This document shows positions 9,681 to 18,961 of a stretch of 64,000 bases of DNA, one piece after another. The notes under the pieces are model-generated. The model made no database searches. It was not told the DNA's origin and saw only the letters and a program-made list of their open reading frames with translations. The position numbers were made by a program, and so were the translations under genes. This DNA is from GCA-2746605 sp963710615 (GTDB taxonomy: Bacteria > Bacteroidota > Ignavibacteria > Ignavibacteriales > Melioribacteraceae). Location: NCBI GenBank assembly GCA_963710615.1, contig CAVQBF010000008.1:248001-312000 (forward strand). Reading direction: 5' to 3'. The stretch's first letter is position 1. Every line of letters starts with the position of its first letter.

Positions 9681-10265
9681 TTATAATGTCTTTGTCACAG
9701 AAATAACACCTCTCAAATCACCAATCGAGTAACCCTTAGCTTTATCATTTGGGTATTTTTCACTAATTACATTAGCTACTTCATTACTTATCTGTGATTC
9801 TGTACCATGACAATTCAAGCAAGGTGCGTCAATCAAAATTGGTTTTGCATATCTTACAATTTGTTCGCCATCAATTGTTGCAGTCTCCACTAAATTTGAT
9901 TTAGCTGTCAACTCACCATCAATCTTCAACTCTTCGAACAACTTAATAGCTTTAGCTTCAAATTCATCAGGAACATTTTGTTCATTTCTGTTCTTAAAGC
10001 TTGCACGTTTTACTTTAACTTTCATTGTTTCTGAATACAAGACAGACATTTGCTGAGCAGTATCGGAACAAACATTTACAGCTTGGAGAGGTCCTCCGGC
10101 TTGCATATTAGCTACTAATACCGATTTTAGTCCCATCATATAATCTTGAGCATGCTGACCGAGTTCTGCCTCATATTTTGCTGTGTCAATAACTTTCTCA
10201 TCCGGTTTATTACAAGCGACTAAAAAAGAGAATAAAACTCCAAGAAAAATAAATCTTGACAACAT
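9681..10265 (-). CDS. DUF3365 (Tll0287-like) haem-binding lipoprotein
   Basis: About 194 residues from the ATG at 10265. This start is preferred because it gives a lipoprotein signal peptide (MLSRFIFLGVLFSFLVAC) and sits against the upstream gene's stop. A longer frame to 10322 has no such signal. The mature part carries one c-type haem motif, CLNCHG, near the C-terminus and matches the DUF3365/Tll0287-like fold, a PAS-like periplasmic haem domain thought to act in redox sensing or electron transfer. It is the last gene of a four-gene minus-strand cassette after a TlpA-like thioredoxin, which could keep the haem-binding cysteines reduced. Confidence 0.85.
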   Translation of the reverse strand: MLSRFIFLGVLFSFLVACNKPDEKVIDTAKYEAELGQHAQDYMMGLKSVLVANMQAGGPLQAVNVCSDTAQQMSVLYSETMKVKVKRASFKNRNEQNVPDEFEAKAIKLFEELKIDGELTAKSNLVETATIDGEQIVRYAKPILIDAPCLNCHGTESQISNEVANVISEKYPNDKAKGYSIGDLRGVISVTKTL

Positions 10266-10266
10266 A

Positions 10267-10902
10267 TTATTTTGCCTCCGGTAATGAAAATTCTGGTGCA
10301 ACATATTGTTTATCAGGCACATAGTCAGCCGCCATCGCCTTTTTAATATCTTTTAAATACTGGTCCTTCTCAATCAGTCCTTGATAATAAGAAACAATAT
10401 ACCCTTCCTTATCAATAACAAAAGAAGTTGGTATCGACCGAACGCCACCATACTGTTGAGCAATTTGCGGATTCCCAATAACTATTGGATAATTAATACC
10501 ATAATCTTTCATAAATGGCACAACATCATCTTTTGTTGCTCCGCCTCTTGTAAACGTGTCTAGTGAGATTCCAATTATTTCAAAGTCTTCATTCTTAAAT
10601 TCATTTTTAAGTTCAACTAAATCAGGAATTCCTTTACGGCAAGGTGGACACCAAGTCGCCCAAAAATCAAGTATAACAACCTTACCTTTAAAATCTGAAA
10701 GACTAACCATATCGGAGGAATTTACTGTATTATAATTTGGTGGATATGGTCCTTCTTCAGGTTCACCATTAGTATTATTTATAATAAAAAAGAATAGAAC
10801 CGCTGCAATGAAAAGTCCAGTGTACAAATAACTTCTATGCTTTGGATTTTTCAAATTAAACTTTGAGTTTTCGGTTTCTGCCGATTTATTTTTTTCTGAC
10901 AT
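10267..10902 (-). CDS. TlpA/ResA-like membrane-anchored thioredoxin
   Basis: A 211-residue protein with a short cytosolic N-terminus, one membrane anchor (about 29-42, LYTGLFIAAVLFFFI) and an extracytoplasmic thioredoxin fold. The redox motif is WATWCPPCRKG, the WCxPC type of TlpA/ResA, and the cis-proline loop is SIPTSFVID. Such proteins reduce disulfides outside the cytoplasm, often apocytochrome c. AGGAG lies 8 bp before the ATG. The stop nearly touches the start of the DUF3365 haem lipoprotein, which suggests a functional pair. Confidence 0.92.
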   Translation of the reverse strand: MSEKNKSAETENSKFNLKNPKHRSYLYTGLFIAAVLFFFIINNTNGEPEEGPYPPNYNTVNSSDMVSLSDFKGKVVILDFWATWCPPCRKGIPDLVELKNEFKNEDFEIIGISLDTFTRGGATKDDVVPFMKDYGINYPIVIGNPQIAQQYGGVRSIPTSFVIDKEGYIVSYYQGLIEKDQYLKDIKKAMAADYVPDKQYVAPEFSLPEAK

Positions 10903-10944
10903 TTTTACTCCTTTGCTGATACATTACTTTGGTACAAATCTTTA

Positions 10945-11151
10945 TTATAATTTATTTAAATCGATCACAAAATTAACGATTTCTTTATCGGAAAATCCCT
11001 TTTCTTTTGCAGCACTTTCTAAAGACCCCCAAATTGGTTCTCCGCATCTTAAACATCTAATCCCCTTTTCCATAAGGTAAACTACTGAATTAGGAATTAT
11101 TCTTACTAAATCTTCAATTTCAATATCTTTAGTTATTTTCTGCTTTTTCAT
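10945..11151 (-). CDS. DUF1858 domain protein
   Basis: A 68-residue protein, MKKQKITKD..., taken from the ATG at 11151; a longer frame to 11175 lacks support. The family pattern is visible: IEIEDLVRIIPNSVVYLMEKGIRCLRCG, with a closely spaced cysteine pair in CLRCGEPIWG. DUF1858 domains are small and often occur near hybrid-cluster, nitrite or sulfur proteins; no activity is established. It overlaps the end of the DUF6132 gene by 23 bp, indicating cotranscription. The Cys pair and the redox neighbours suggest a metal or redox role. Confidence 0.82.
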   Translation of the reverse strand: MKKQKITKDIEIEDLVRIIPNSVVYLMEKGIRCLRCGEPIWGSLESAAKEKGFSDKEIVNFVIDLNKL

Positions 11152-11332
11152 TTTTCTTCTTGGTTGGAAACGCAAAAATCAATCCTATTACTGCTCCGTA
11201 AATTGTAGATATATATGGATTACTTGTGATTGCACATGAACCTGAATTACATCCAATAAAATGATAGTAGGCATAACCCAAAATTCCTCCGCCGAGAACA
11301 GGCAACACTCTTTTTAAGATGATTTCTTGCAC
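11129..11332 (-). CDS. DUF6132 family small membrane protein
   Basis: A 67-residue protein with a GTG start behind AAAGGA. It has two membrane segments (about 5-24 and 41-57) flanking a cysteine-containing loop, FIGCNSGSCAITSNPY, which is the recognisable signature of DUF6132. Relatives occur beside rhodanese or DUF1858 genes; function is unknown. It is the first gene of the minus-strand cassette and its end overlaps DUF1858. The two cysteines in the loop suggest a membrane-bound redox or sulfur function, by inference only. Confidence 0.8.
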   Translation of the reverse strand: MQEIILKRVLPVLGGGILGYAYYHFIGCNSGSCAITSNPYISTIYGAVIGLIFAFPTKKKNEKAENN

Positions 11333-11520
11333 AACTTTTCCTTTAATTTTTGTCTAAATTGGATGCAGAATCTTTAAATTAGATTCAAAAACTTCTTACT
11401 TACTAAAATTACAAAATTCCATAAATTGTAGTGGTAAAACTTAAATCACATTGTGGAATTAAAATAACACTTATTTTCTATTGAATTTTTTGCAAATTGC
11501 ATTAAAATTAGTGAGTTAAA

Positions 11521-14226
11521 ATGAATAAACCATTTAAATATTATTTTGTTTCAATAATTTTTGTTTTTCTTGTTTTTGAATTTCTAGGTGTGGATTTTTC
11601 TATTTCAAATATCAAAAATGCACAGGGAAATGAAATTCATAAGAAATTATACCCTGCAGATTATGAACTAATTAAAAGAACCTTTCCATATTATGATTAT
11701 GATAAAAATGCTTATAAGGATGCAATTTCTGATCTTAAGAAAATGAAATCTTTGGAGAAAAATTCATCTTCAAATTCAAACAAAATTACAATAGATTGGG
11801 AGTTTGTTGGTCCAACTAACATTGGTGGAAGAGTTGTTGATATAGAATTTGATCCAATCAACCCAAATATTGTTTATTCTGCTGCAGCAACAGGAGGAGT
11901 TTTTAAGTCATTGGATATGGGACAAAATTGGTTCCCAATTTTTGATGATCAGCCATGTTTAACTATTGGTGATATAGGAATTGATCCCAATAATACAGAC
12001 GTAATATATGTTGGAACAGGAGAAGCAAACGGAGGTCACAATAATTTTCCTGGAGTTGGAATCTTCAAATCAATTAATGGGGGAAACACTTGGGAGTTTA
12101 TTGGGCTGGATTCAACTGCTTCCATTGGTAGAATTATTGTTGACCCCGCTAATTCGAACAGAGTTTTTGTTGCTGCGGTTGGTTCATACTTTACACCAAA
12201 TCCTCAAAGAGGAGTCTATTTGAGTGAAGATGCCGGAAGCACCTGGGAAAAATCGCTTTTTATTTCTGATTCAACCGGGGCGATTGATTTGGTGATTGAC
12301 CCGACAAATTCAAATATTCTCTATGCAGCAATGTGGGAAAGAGTAAGAAGACCTGTTTTTGCATCGGGGACTCATCTTTACGGTCCAACCGGAGGAATAT
12401 TTAAAACTATTGATGGCGGAATTACCTGGAGTAAACTTGGACCGGAAAATGGTTTGCCTGATCCTAACTTAAAAAATATTGGCAGAATCGGCTTGACGAT
12501 TCATCAGTCGAATCCTTCAGTACTTTACGCTCTTTATAATGATGGATCTAATTTATTTGGAATTTATAAAACCACAAATGGTGGTGATAATTGGATTGAA
12601 ACTAACACAGACTTTAAAGGACGCGGATCTTTCAGCTGGTATTTTGGTCAAGTTAGGGTTCATCCGATAATATCTGAAACTGTATTTGTATTAGATGTAC
12701 CAATGCTAAAATCATCTGATTCAGGCTTTAACTGGGATTTTAGTTATGGATACAGCGGACCTGAACAGCTGCATGTAGACCATCATGCTTTGGCATTTCA
12801 TCCTACAAATCCAAATTATATTTTAAGCGGTAATGACGGCGGAATAAATATTTCTCAGGATGGCGGTGTTAGCTGGTCTCAGCCTGTGGAATTGCCTGTT
12901 ACACAATTTTATGAGATTGGACTTGACCAATTAAATCCTCAAAGATTTTATGGCGGGACACAAGACAATAATACCATTAGAACCTTAACAGGATCAGTAA
13001 ATGACTGGGATAGAATTTTTGGTGGTGATGGCTTTTATGTAACAGTAGATCCAAATGATCCTAATATAATTTATGCAGAATCTCAATTTGGCGGATTGGG
13101 AAAAAGTACAGATGGCGGTAATTCATTTTTTTCAGCTACAAGCGGAATAGACTTTGGCGAACCAACAAACTGGTCAACACCTGTTGTAATGGATCCAAAT
13201 AATTCTGAAGTTTTGTATTACGGAACACATACTTTATACAGAACTGAAAATGGCGCTCAATTTTGGACTAAGATAAGTCCAAAATTAACTGACCACAATG
13301 ATGATAAAAGATTAGGAACTATTACTACAATTGCAGTTGCCCCAACAAATTCAGATATAATTTACGTTGGAACTGACGACAGTTATATTTGGGTCAGTAG
13401 AGATTACGGCTTAACTTGGGAAGACCTCTCAACTGAGCTACCTTATCGTTGGGTCACTAGAGTTGTGGTTGATCCAAAGGATGAAAATATTGTTTATGCA
13501 ACATTTTCCGGATTAAAGTGGGCTGATCCTGAACCCAGAGTTTTTCGAAGTGATAATATGGGAAAATCATGGGTGAATATTAGCAGTAATCTACCTGATG
13601 CACCGGTTAATGCTTTTGCAGTTGATAATAATAATTCTAATGTACTTTATTGTGGAAATGATATCGGTGCTTTTGTAAGCTACAATTTAGGGGAAAGCTG
13701 GGAAATAATTTCGGACAATCTCCCAATTGTTGTTGTAAATGATATGAAGATACACCCGACAGATAATTATTTGGCGGTTGGAACTCATGGACGAGGAATG
13801 TATAAGATTGATCTGAATGAAATTGTTGGCGGTGCTGAATCAATAAGCAATATTCCAAATGATCTATATCTTTCACAGAATTATCCCAATCCGTTTAACC
13901 CAAGTACAACAATTGAATATTCAATCCCCTCTTCATCTGTCATTCTGAGTGAAGCGAAGAATCTCCAAGATTTTTCGTCGCAAAGTTCCGATAAAAATGG
14001 AGCTCCTCAAAATGACAATTCAAATGTAAGTCTTAAGGTTTATGATGTTCTTGGTCGTGAGGTAAAAACCCTTGTTAATCAACAACAAAATCCAGGCAAC
14101 TATAAAATTAATTTTGATGGCTCTGACCTGCCTGCCGGTAGGCAAGGTTTAGCAAGCGGAATATATTATTACAGACTTCAATTTGCTGATAAAGTTGAAA
14201 TCAGAAAAATGATTTTATTAAAGTAA
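11521..14226 (+). CDS. Secreted sortilin (VPS10)-like beta-propeller with T9SS sorting domain
   Basis: A 901-residue secreted protein. It has an N-terminal hydrophobic signal (about 6-26) and a long series of BNR/sortilin-type propeller blades (FKSLDMGQNW, FKSINGGNTWEF, YLSEDAGSTWEK, FKTIDGGITWSK, YKTTNGGDNWIE) to about residue 770. The type A sorting domain begins at about 781 (LSQNYPNPFNPSTTIEY) and directs export by the T9SS and attachment to the cell surface. Such propellers are often annotated as glycosyl hydrolases, but no catalytic residues are evident. The sorting domain holds two foreign inserts: an 80-bp repeat (13938-14017) and a 21-bp palindrome (14127-14147). The next T9SS gene begins 10 bp later. 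Confidence 0.9.
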   Translation: MNKPFKYYFVSIIFVFLVFEFLGVDFSISNIKNAQGNEIHKKLYPADYELIKRTFPYYDYDKNAYKDAISDLKKMKSLEKNSSSNSNKITIDWEFVGPTNIGGRVVDIEFDPINPNIVYSAAATGGVFKSLDMGQNWFPIFDDQPCLTIGDIGIDPNNTDVIYVGTGEANGGHNNFPGVGIFKSINGGNTWEFIGLDSTASIGRIIVDPANSNRVFVAAVGSYFTPNPQRGVYLSEDAGSTWEKSLFISDSTGAIDLVIDPTNSNILYAAMWERVRRPVFASGTHLYGPTGGIFKTIDGGITWSKLGPENGLPDPNLKNIGRIGLTIHQSNPSVLYALYNDGSNLFGIYKTTNGGDNWIETNTDFKGRGSFSWYFGQVRVHPIISETVFVLDVPMLKSSDSGFNWDFSYGYSGPEQLHVDHHALAFHPTNPNYILSGNDGGINISQDGGVSWSQPVELPVTQFYEIGLDQLNPQRFYGGTQDNNTIRTLTGSVNDWDRIFGGDGFYVTVDPNDPNIIYAESQFGGLGKSTDGGNSFFSATSGIDFGEPTNWSTPVVMDPNNSEVLYYGTHTLYRTENGAQFWTKISPKLTDHNDDKRLGTITTIAVAPTNSDIIYVGTDDSYIWVSRDYGLTWEDLSTELPYRWVTRVVVDPKDENIVYATFSGLKWADPEPRVFRSDNMGKSWVNISSNLPDAPVNAFAVDNNNSNVLYCGNDIGAFVSYNLGESWEIISDNLPIVVVNDMKIHPTDNYLAVGTHGRGMYKIDLNEIVGGAESISNIPNDLYLSQNYPNPFNPSTTIEYSIPSSSVILSEAKNLQDFSSQSSDKNGAPQNDNSNVSLKVYDVLGREVKTLVNQQQNPGNYKINFDGSDLPAGRQGLASGIYYYRLQFADKVEIRKMILLK
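13938..14017 (+). repeat. Repeat element, copy A, inside a sorting domain
   Basis: An 80-bp element with short inverted ends (TGTCAT/ATGACA) and a body reading CTGAGTGAAGCGAAGAATCT. It lies in frame between the first strand (TIEYSIP) and second strand (VSLKVYDVLGR) of the sorting domain and adds about 26 residues absent from uninterrupted domains at 18.7 and 55.7 kb. Copies B and C share its body. Confidence 0.75.
14127..14147 (+). repeat. 21-bp palindromic insert, orientation 1
   Basis: The segment begins CCTGCCTGCCGG and ends TAGGCAAGG. Removing exactly these 21 bases restores the domain consensus GSDLASGIYYY; with them the protein reads GSDLPAGRQGLASG. The reverse complement of this element, 17 of 21 bases identical, is at 15941-15961. 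Confidence 0.75.
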
Positions 14227-14236
14227 GAAGGAATAA

Positions 14237-16156
14237 ATGAGAAATTTATATTTGATATTGATTTTATTGGTTTTTATAAACCTTCATGCGCAAGTAAACA
14301 GAATTTTATTAGATGAAGATTTCAATGATTGGGATACAGTTACCTCACTTTATTCTGACCCAGAAAACGATCAGATTTCCGGTGTAATTGATTTCAAACA
14401 AGTTTCGACAAGTAACGATGACAATCATTTATTTTTTAGATTAGAAACCGGCGGCGAAATAAATCTTCAGAATAATAATTCAATTACTCTTTATATTGAT
14501 ACTGATAATAATAGTTCAACCGGATTATTGGTTAATGGCATTGGAGCTGAATTTGAATATAACTTTGGTGCTAAAGCAGGCACTATTAGATTAGCCGGAA
14601 TCACTAAATCAATCGGACAATTTGATATTGGACTTGTTTCTTCTCCAACAGTTACATCCACAGAGTTTGAATTAGGAATAAGAACCGATATTGAAGTGAA
14701 TGGTAATTTATTATTTACGAATGATGAGATTCGGTTTTTGATTAAGGATAATGGAGAAGGAAAAGATATAATCCCTAACGAAGATGGTGGAATAGGATAT
14801 TCTTTTATTGAATTTAGTGAATCACCTCTTCCCTATTATTCAGTTAAAAAAGAAAGTGATGAATTTATAAGATTTCTCTCCTACAATGTGCTTTATGATA
14901 ATATCTTCGAAGCTTCATTAAGAGAAAATTATGCGAGAATTTTGCAAGCAGTAGAACCCGATATAATTGCCTTTCAAGAAATTTACGCCCACACTTCAGA
15001 AGAGACTGCTGGCATTGTTGAATCTTTTTTACCCTCAAATGAAAATCAAAGTTGGTATCATTCGAAAGTTGAAGATTTAGTTCCAGAGAATAATTATGGA
15101 ACCGACCTAATTGTAATAAGCCGATTTCCAATAAAGCAATCATTTCATATAGAAGGTTATGACAGAAATGGAGATTCGGGAGACAGAGCAAATTTTGCTG
15201 TCTTAATTGATTTGAGACCAAAGTACGATACTGATTTACTTTTACTTAATGCCCATCCACCCTGCTGCTCAAATGATAATGATCGCCAAGAAGAAGTTGA
15301 TAAGATGATGAAATTTATCAGAGATTCTAAAAATGGTGTGAGTGAATTAACATTAGGAAAAAACACACCAATAATAATTATGGGTGATATGAACTTTGTT
15401 GGGTTTGCGAGACAAAGAGAAACATTTTTGAGCGGAGACATTTTTGATAATACCAAATTCGGCGATGATTTTATTCCGGATTGGGACAGTACAAATTTTA
15501 CCGATCTTAAACCTTTTACCACAAATATGCCAATGTCTTTTACTTGGTATGATGAAGATAACAGTTTTAGTCCAGGCAGACTAGATTATATGATTTATTC
15601 TTCCTCAGTATTAGAACATAAAAACAGTTATATTTTATTTACACCTGCAATTGATGCAGATACTCTGACAAAATACAATTTGGAAAAACAAGATGTTGTG
15701 CTGGCTTCAGATCATCTGCCGGTTGTTGCTGATTTTACACTGAAAAATCTGACTGATATGAATGGTAAAAAAAAAGTAGAGAGCCCAACTAAATTTAAGC
15801 TTCTGCAAAACTATCCAAATCCATTTAATCCCACTACAACTATAGAGTACTATGTTACCTCACCATCTGTTATGCTTAATAGAGAGAAGAATCTCCAAGA
15901 TTTTTCGTCACAGAGTCCTCAAGTTAGTGGGGCTCCACAAACTTGCCTGACGGCAGTCAGGAATGACAATATAAGTGTAAAGTTAAAAGTTTATGATATA
16001 CTTGGTCGTGAAATAAAAACCCTCGTTAACCAACCTCAAAATGCGGGTAATTATCAAATTATCTTCGATGCTTCAGAAATTCCTAACGGAATATATTACT
16101 ATAAATTATCTATCGGAAATTATTCACAAGCCAAAAAGATGATCGTTTTAAAGTAA
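14237..16156 (+). CDS. Secreted endonuclease/exonuclease/phosphatase-family protein with T9SS sorting domain
   Basis: A 639-residue protein with an N-terminal signal peptide (LILILLVFINLHAQ). Residues about 20-205 form a beta-rich domain of unknown role. About 210-500 is an EEP-fold metal-dependent phosphoesterase: SYNVLYDN, PDIIAFQEIY, GDMNFVG, GRLDYMIYSS and the terminal SDHLPVVADF supply the expected metal-binding and catalytic residues. The substrate (nucleic acid, phospholipid or sugar phosphate) cannot be told. The type A sorting domain starts near 520 and is interrupted by a 101-bp repeat that includes a nested 21-bp palindrome. It lies 10 bp after the propeller gene with GAAGGA before its ATG, so the two are probably cotranscribed. 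Confidence 0.88.
   Translation: MRNLYLILILLVFINLHAQVNRILLDEDFNDWDTVTSLYSDPENDQISGVIDFKQVSTSNDDNHLFFRLETGGEINLQNNNSITLYIDTDNNSSTGLLVNGIGAEFEYNFGAKAGTIRLAGITKSIGQFDIGLVSSPTVTSTEFELGIRTDIEVNGNLLFTNDEIRFLIKDNGEGKDIIPNEDGGIGYSFIEFSESPLPYYSVKKESDEFIRFLSYNVLYDNIFEASLRENYARILQAVEPDIIAFQEIYAHTSEETAGIVESFLPSNENQSWYHSKVEDLVPENNYGTDLIVISRFPIKQSFHIEGYDRNGDSGDRANFAVLIDLRPKYDTDLLLLNAHPPCCSNDNDRQEEVDKMMKFIRDSKNGVSELTLGKNTPIIIMGDMNFVGFARQRETFLSGDIFDNTKFGDDFIPDWDSTNFTDLKPFTTNMPMSFTWYDEDNSFSPGRLDYMIYSSSVLEHKNSYILFTPAIDADTLTKYNLEKQDVVLASDHLPVVADFTLKNLTDMNGKKKVESPTKFKLLQNYPNPFNPTTTIEYYVTSPSVMLNREKNLQDFSSQSPQVSGAPQTCLTAVRNDNISVKLKVYDILGREIKTLVNQPQNAGNYQIIFDASEIPNGIYYYKLSIGNYSQAKKMIVLK
15868..15968 (+). repeat. Repeat element, copy B, with nested palindrome
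   Basis: The same body as copy A (AGAAGAATCTCCAAGATTTT and the GCTCC..CAA end), at the same place in the sorting domain, with ends TGTTAT/ATGACA. Its length is 101 bp, exactly 80 plus the 21-bp insert at 15941-15961. Confidence 0.75.
15941..15961 (-). repeat. 21-bp palindromic insert, orientation 2
   Basis: The segment begins ACTTGCCTGACGG and ends CAGTCAGG. It is absent from copy A, where the flanks join directly (GCTCCTCAA then AATGACA), and it encodes seven extra residues between GAPQ and NDN. It is the inverted relative of 14127-14147. Confidence 0.75.
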
Positions 16157-16182
16157 TCTGATAAATCTAAAGTTCTTTCTCT

Positions 16183-16290
16183 ACTATGCATATTATTCGT
16201 TTAAACGAAAAATATTCATAGTAAAAATTCAGTACCATTATCATTTTGGCTTAAAATCGCACTTTTCACTTTTGGTACAAGAATTGAGCT
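16183..16290 (+). promoter_or_regulatory. Shared 40-bp palindrome plus promoter-like block, copy 1
   Basis: The palindrome at 16183-16222 has the core TTCGTTTAAACGAA and outer arms ACTATG/CATAGT. It is followed after 36 bp by GCACTTTT (16259-16266), then 6 bp and TGGTAC (16273-16278). The same parts at the same spacing occur at 20518-20624. Both sit between T9SS genes and precede a secreted-protein start by 54-85 bp, so this is probably an operator and promoter. The promoter assignment is inference. Confidence 0.5.
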
Positions 16291-16357
16291 AGTATTTAAT
16301 AGTTGCATTAATCATAAAAAATTAAGTAGTTGTTATTACATAAATAGAGGTATTAAA

Positions 16358-18913
16358 ATGAAAACAAATAAAAACCTTTTTATTTTATTGATACTCTTTC
16401 TTTCATTTCAGGTTTCCGTAATTGCACAATTCAGCACAGAAGCTTATAAACAATTTTTATCGGAAAATGAAAACTTATCTTCGGCTCAATTACAGGAGAT
16501 GTATTCTGCCGGATTATTTGAAAAGTCAGCAAATATCAACTACAATAATGCGCTTTTCTTTGATTCACTTGAAATTAAGTATGGCCTAACTGAAGATGAA
16601 AAAAGTCTGCTTGCAAAAAACGGATTTGTTGTAACTGAACGTTTACAACAAAGCTCCTTTGGTGCTCAGTTTGCTGATATTTATCATAAAGATTTACCGG
16701 TTTATATTTCTTCTGATGCAATACTTCATGCTTTCCATGCTTCATATGATGAAATTTTGAAAGATACTGAAGTAAGAATTTTAATAGGAAAAATGGATGA
16801 ATTATTAACGGCGTGGAATAATAATTTTCCTGATCTCGAATCAAATGTAAATACACAAGCTCATTTGATCGAATACTTACATGATCTTGATGTTTATTTA
16901 ACAACACCTAGAAAATTATTGAAAGGATTTGCACCGCCATATTATAGTGAAAATCGCCTATTGATAGACAGTTTAATAAATGAAATAAATTCAGAAGAAT
17001 TTGTAACTCGACCATTATTTTCCGAGACACCAAGAAAAATTGATTTTAGTCAGTTTAAACCTCGCGGACATTATGATGATGAATACATTCCGGAATTAGC
17101 AAAATACTTTAAAGTAATGATGTGGTTCGGCAAAATTGAACTTTACTTAATTGCTCCAGCAGAGTCAGTTAAAGTTCCAATTACTGATGTTCAGCGCCAA
17201 GTAATTATGGCGACTCTTTTTTCAAAACTGATCGATTTATCTAACACAAGAGAATTGTTTAACGAAGTTGAATACATTATAAGAACATTTGTCGGGGAGC
17301 AGGATAATGTTACTCTTCCACAGCTTGAAGAAGTACTGAGTGAAGCGAATATAACAAGTGTGGATATGCTTCTTGATACTTTGGTTGTAAAAGAATTTCA
17401 AAAAGTGCTGAAAACAAAATCTTTTGCAGAACAGAAAATACTTTCACAGATTCTTATGCAAAATCCAATGCATCCAGATAGTCTTGAACCGGCATCAGCA
17501 TTTATGCCTTTCGGTCAGAGATTTGTAATTGATTCTTATGTTACCGGTAGTGTAGTATATCCGAAAGTAAAAACCATACCTTATCGTATTCTTCCTTCAA
17601 CCTTAGATATATTATTTGCTTTAGGCAACGATGCATCTGCACAGTTGCTAAAGAGTGAATTAGACACCTATGGTTATTCTCCAAATCTAGCCGCTTTAAG
17701 ATATTTGATTGATAGTTACGAATTCGATTTCTGGGATAACTCAATTTATAATTTGTGGCTTAATTCTATAAGAACACTAAACCCTGGAGAGGATAGAACT
17801 TCACTTCCCTCATTTATGCAGACTGCTGCATGGTGGCAGCATAAAATGAATACTCAGCTTTCTTCGTGGACTGAACTACGCCACGACAATTTACTTTATG
17901 CAAAACAATCATACACTGGCGGTATTGTTTGTTCATATCCCTATAGTTATGTAGAGCCGGTACCGGATTTTTTTAATTCAATTAGCATTCTTGCAGAAAA
18001 TACGTTGCAAAAACTGACAAGTATTCCTTCAATACCGGATTGGCAAAAGGAAAATTTTGCATATTACTTTAATACATTATCCGGTGTTGCAGATACACTG
18101 CAGACTATAGCTCAAAAGGAACTTGATCATTTGTCTTTAAACGAAAATGAGGAGAATTTCTTAAAGAGGATGCTATATAATAATCCAGCAAATATCTGTG
18201 GGGCTCCGGCACACATTGGCTGGTATCCTAAATTATATTACGAAGATTTTGATAGAAACGAATTTTATAAGGAAGATTACTTAGTAGCTGATTATCACAC
18301 GGCACCTACTGATGAATTTGGTTCTCCGGTCGGCTGGGTTAAACATGCCGGAACCGGACCAATTGACCTGGCAATAATAATTGCTAAAAATTCAGAGAAT
18401 CAAGATGTTGCTTTTGTGGGACCCGTTTCAAGTTATTTTGAATATACTTCAACAAATTTTTATAGATTGACTGATGACGAGTGGAAAGAAAGTTACTTAA
18501 TTCAGCACGGAGCAAGACCCGATTGGACAAATATTTATTTAGCTGATAATAACGGTTCCCTAAAACCGGAAGGACTGCAGCTATTAACAAATATTGATGG
18601 ACCAAATAACAACGTAGAAATTCCTAAAAATTATATTACAGCTCAAAATTATCCCAATCCGTTTAATCCAAGTACAGTAATACAATTTACAATTCCGCAT
18701 AATTTAAATAACCCAAAAACCAAATTGACAGTTTACAATGTTCAAGGTGAAGTTGTAAAAGAATTATTGAATGAACAATTACCTTCGGGAACTTATTTAA
18801 CAAAGTGGAATGGTGATAATAAATTTGGTAATAAAGTCTCAAGCGGTGTTTACTTTTATGAAGTTAAAGCGGGGGAAAATAAATATGTGGGAAAGATGAA
18901 TTTGATGAAATAA
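16358..18913 (+). CDS. Secreted DUF3160 protein with T9SS sorting domain
   Basis: An 851-residue protein with a signal peptide (ILLILFLSFQVSVIAQ) and a long DUF3160 region (about 70-740). Visible family features are YGLTEDEKSLLAKNGFVV, the DLPVYISSDAILHAFHASYD segment and TAAWWQHKMNTQLSSWTELR. DUF3160 proteins are secreted or surface proteins of unknown activity. The sorting domain begins at about 760 (AQNYPNPFNPSTVIQF). It carries no repeat insert, so it serves as a reference for the uninterrupted domain. GAGG precedes the ATG by 9 bp. The palindrome-promoter block lies 136 bp upstream. Confidence 0.9.
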   Translation: MKTNKNLFILLILFLSFQVSVIAQFSTEAYKQFLSENENLSSAQLQEMYSAGLFEKSANINYNNALFFDSLEIKYGLTEDEKSLLAKNGFVVTERLQQSSFGAQFADIYHKDLPVYISSDAILHAFHASYDEILKDTEVRILIGKMDELLTAWNNNFPDLESNVNTQAHLIEYLHDLDVYLTTPRKLLKGFAPPYYSENRLLIDSLINEINSEEFVTRPLFSETPRKIDFSQFKPRGHYDDEYIPELAKYFKVMMWFGKIELYLIAPAESVKVPITDVQRQVIMATLFSKLIDLSNTRELFNEVEYIIRTFVGEQDNVTLPQLEEVLSEANITSVDMLLDTLVVKEFQKVLKTKSFAEQKILSQILMQNPMHPDSLEPASAFMPFGQRFVIDSYVTGSVVYPKVKTIPYRILPSTLDILFALGNDASAQLLKSELDTYGYSPNLAALRYLIDSYEFDFWDNSIYNLWLNSIRTLNPGEDRTSLPSFMQTAAWWQHKMNTQLSSWTELRHDNLLYAKQSYTGGIVCSYPYSYVEPVPDFFNSISILAENTLQKLTSIPSIPDWQKENFAYYFNTLSGVADTLQTIAQKELDHLSLNENEENFLKRMLYNNPANICGAPAHIGWYPKLYYEDFDRNEFYKEDYLVADYHTAPTDEFGSPVGWVKHAGTGPIDLAIIIAKNSENQDVAFVGPVSSYFEYTSTNFYRLTDDEWKESYLIQHGARPDWTNIYLADNNGSLKPEGLQLLTNIDGPNNNVEIPKNYITAQNYPNPFNPSTVIQFTIPHNLNNPKTKLTVYNVQGEVVKELLNEQLPSGTYLTKWNGDNKFGNKVSSGVYFYEVKAGENKYVGKMNLMK

Positions 18914-18961
18914 GATTAAGCTTAAATACTAAATTAAAATAATTCTTTCACAGAGTCGTTT

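Noticed and set aside
16247..16261. TGGC...GC arrangement resembling a sigma-54 -24/-12 promoter
   Set aside because: The GG-to-GC distance is one base too short for the consensus, and copy 2 lacks the GG, so it is not claimed as sigma-54 dependent.
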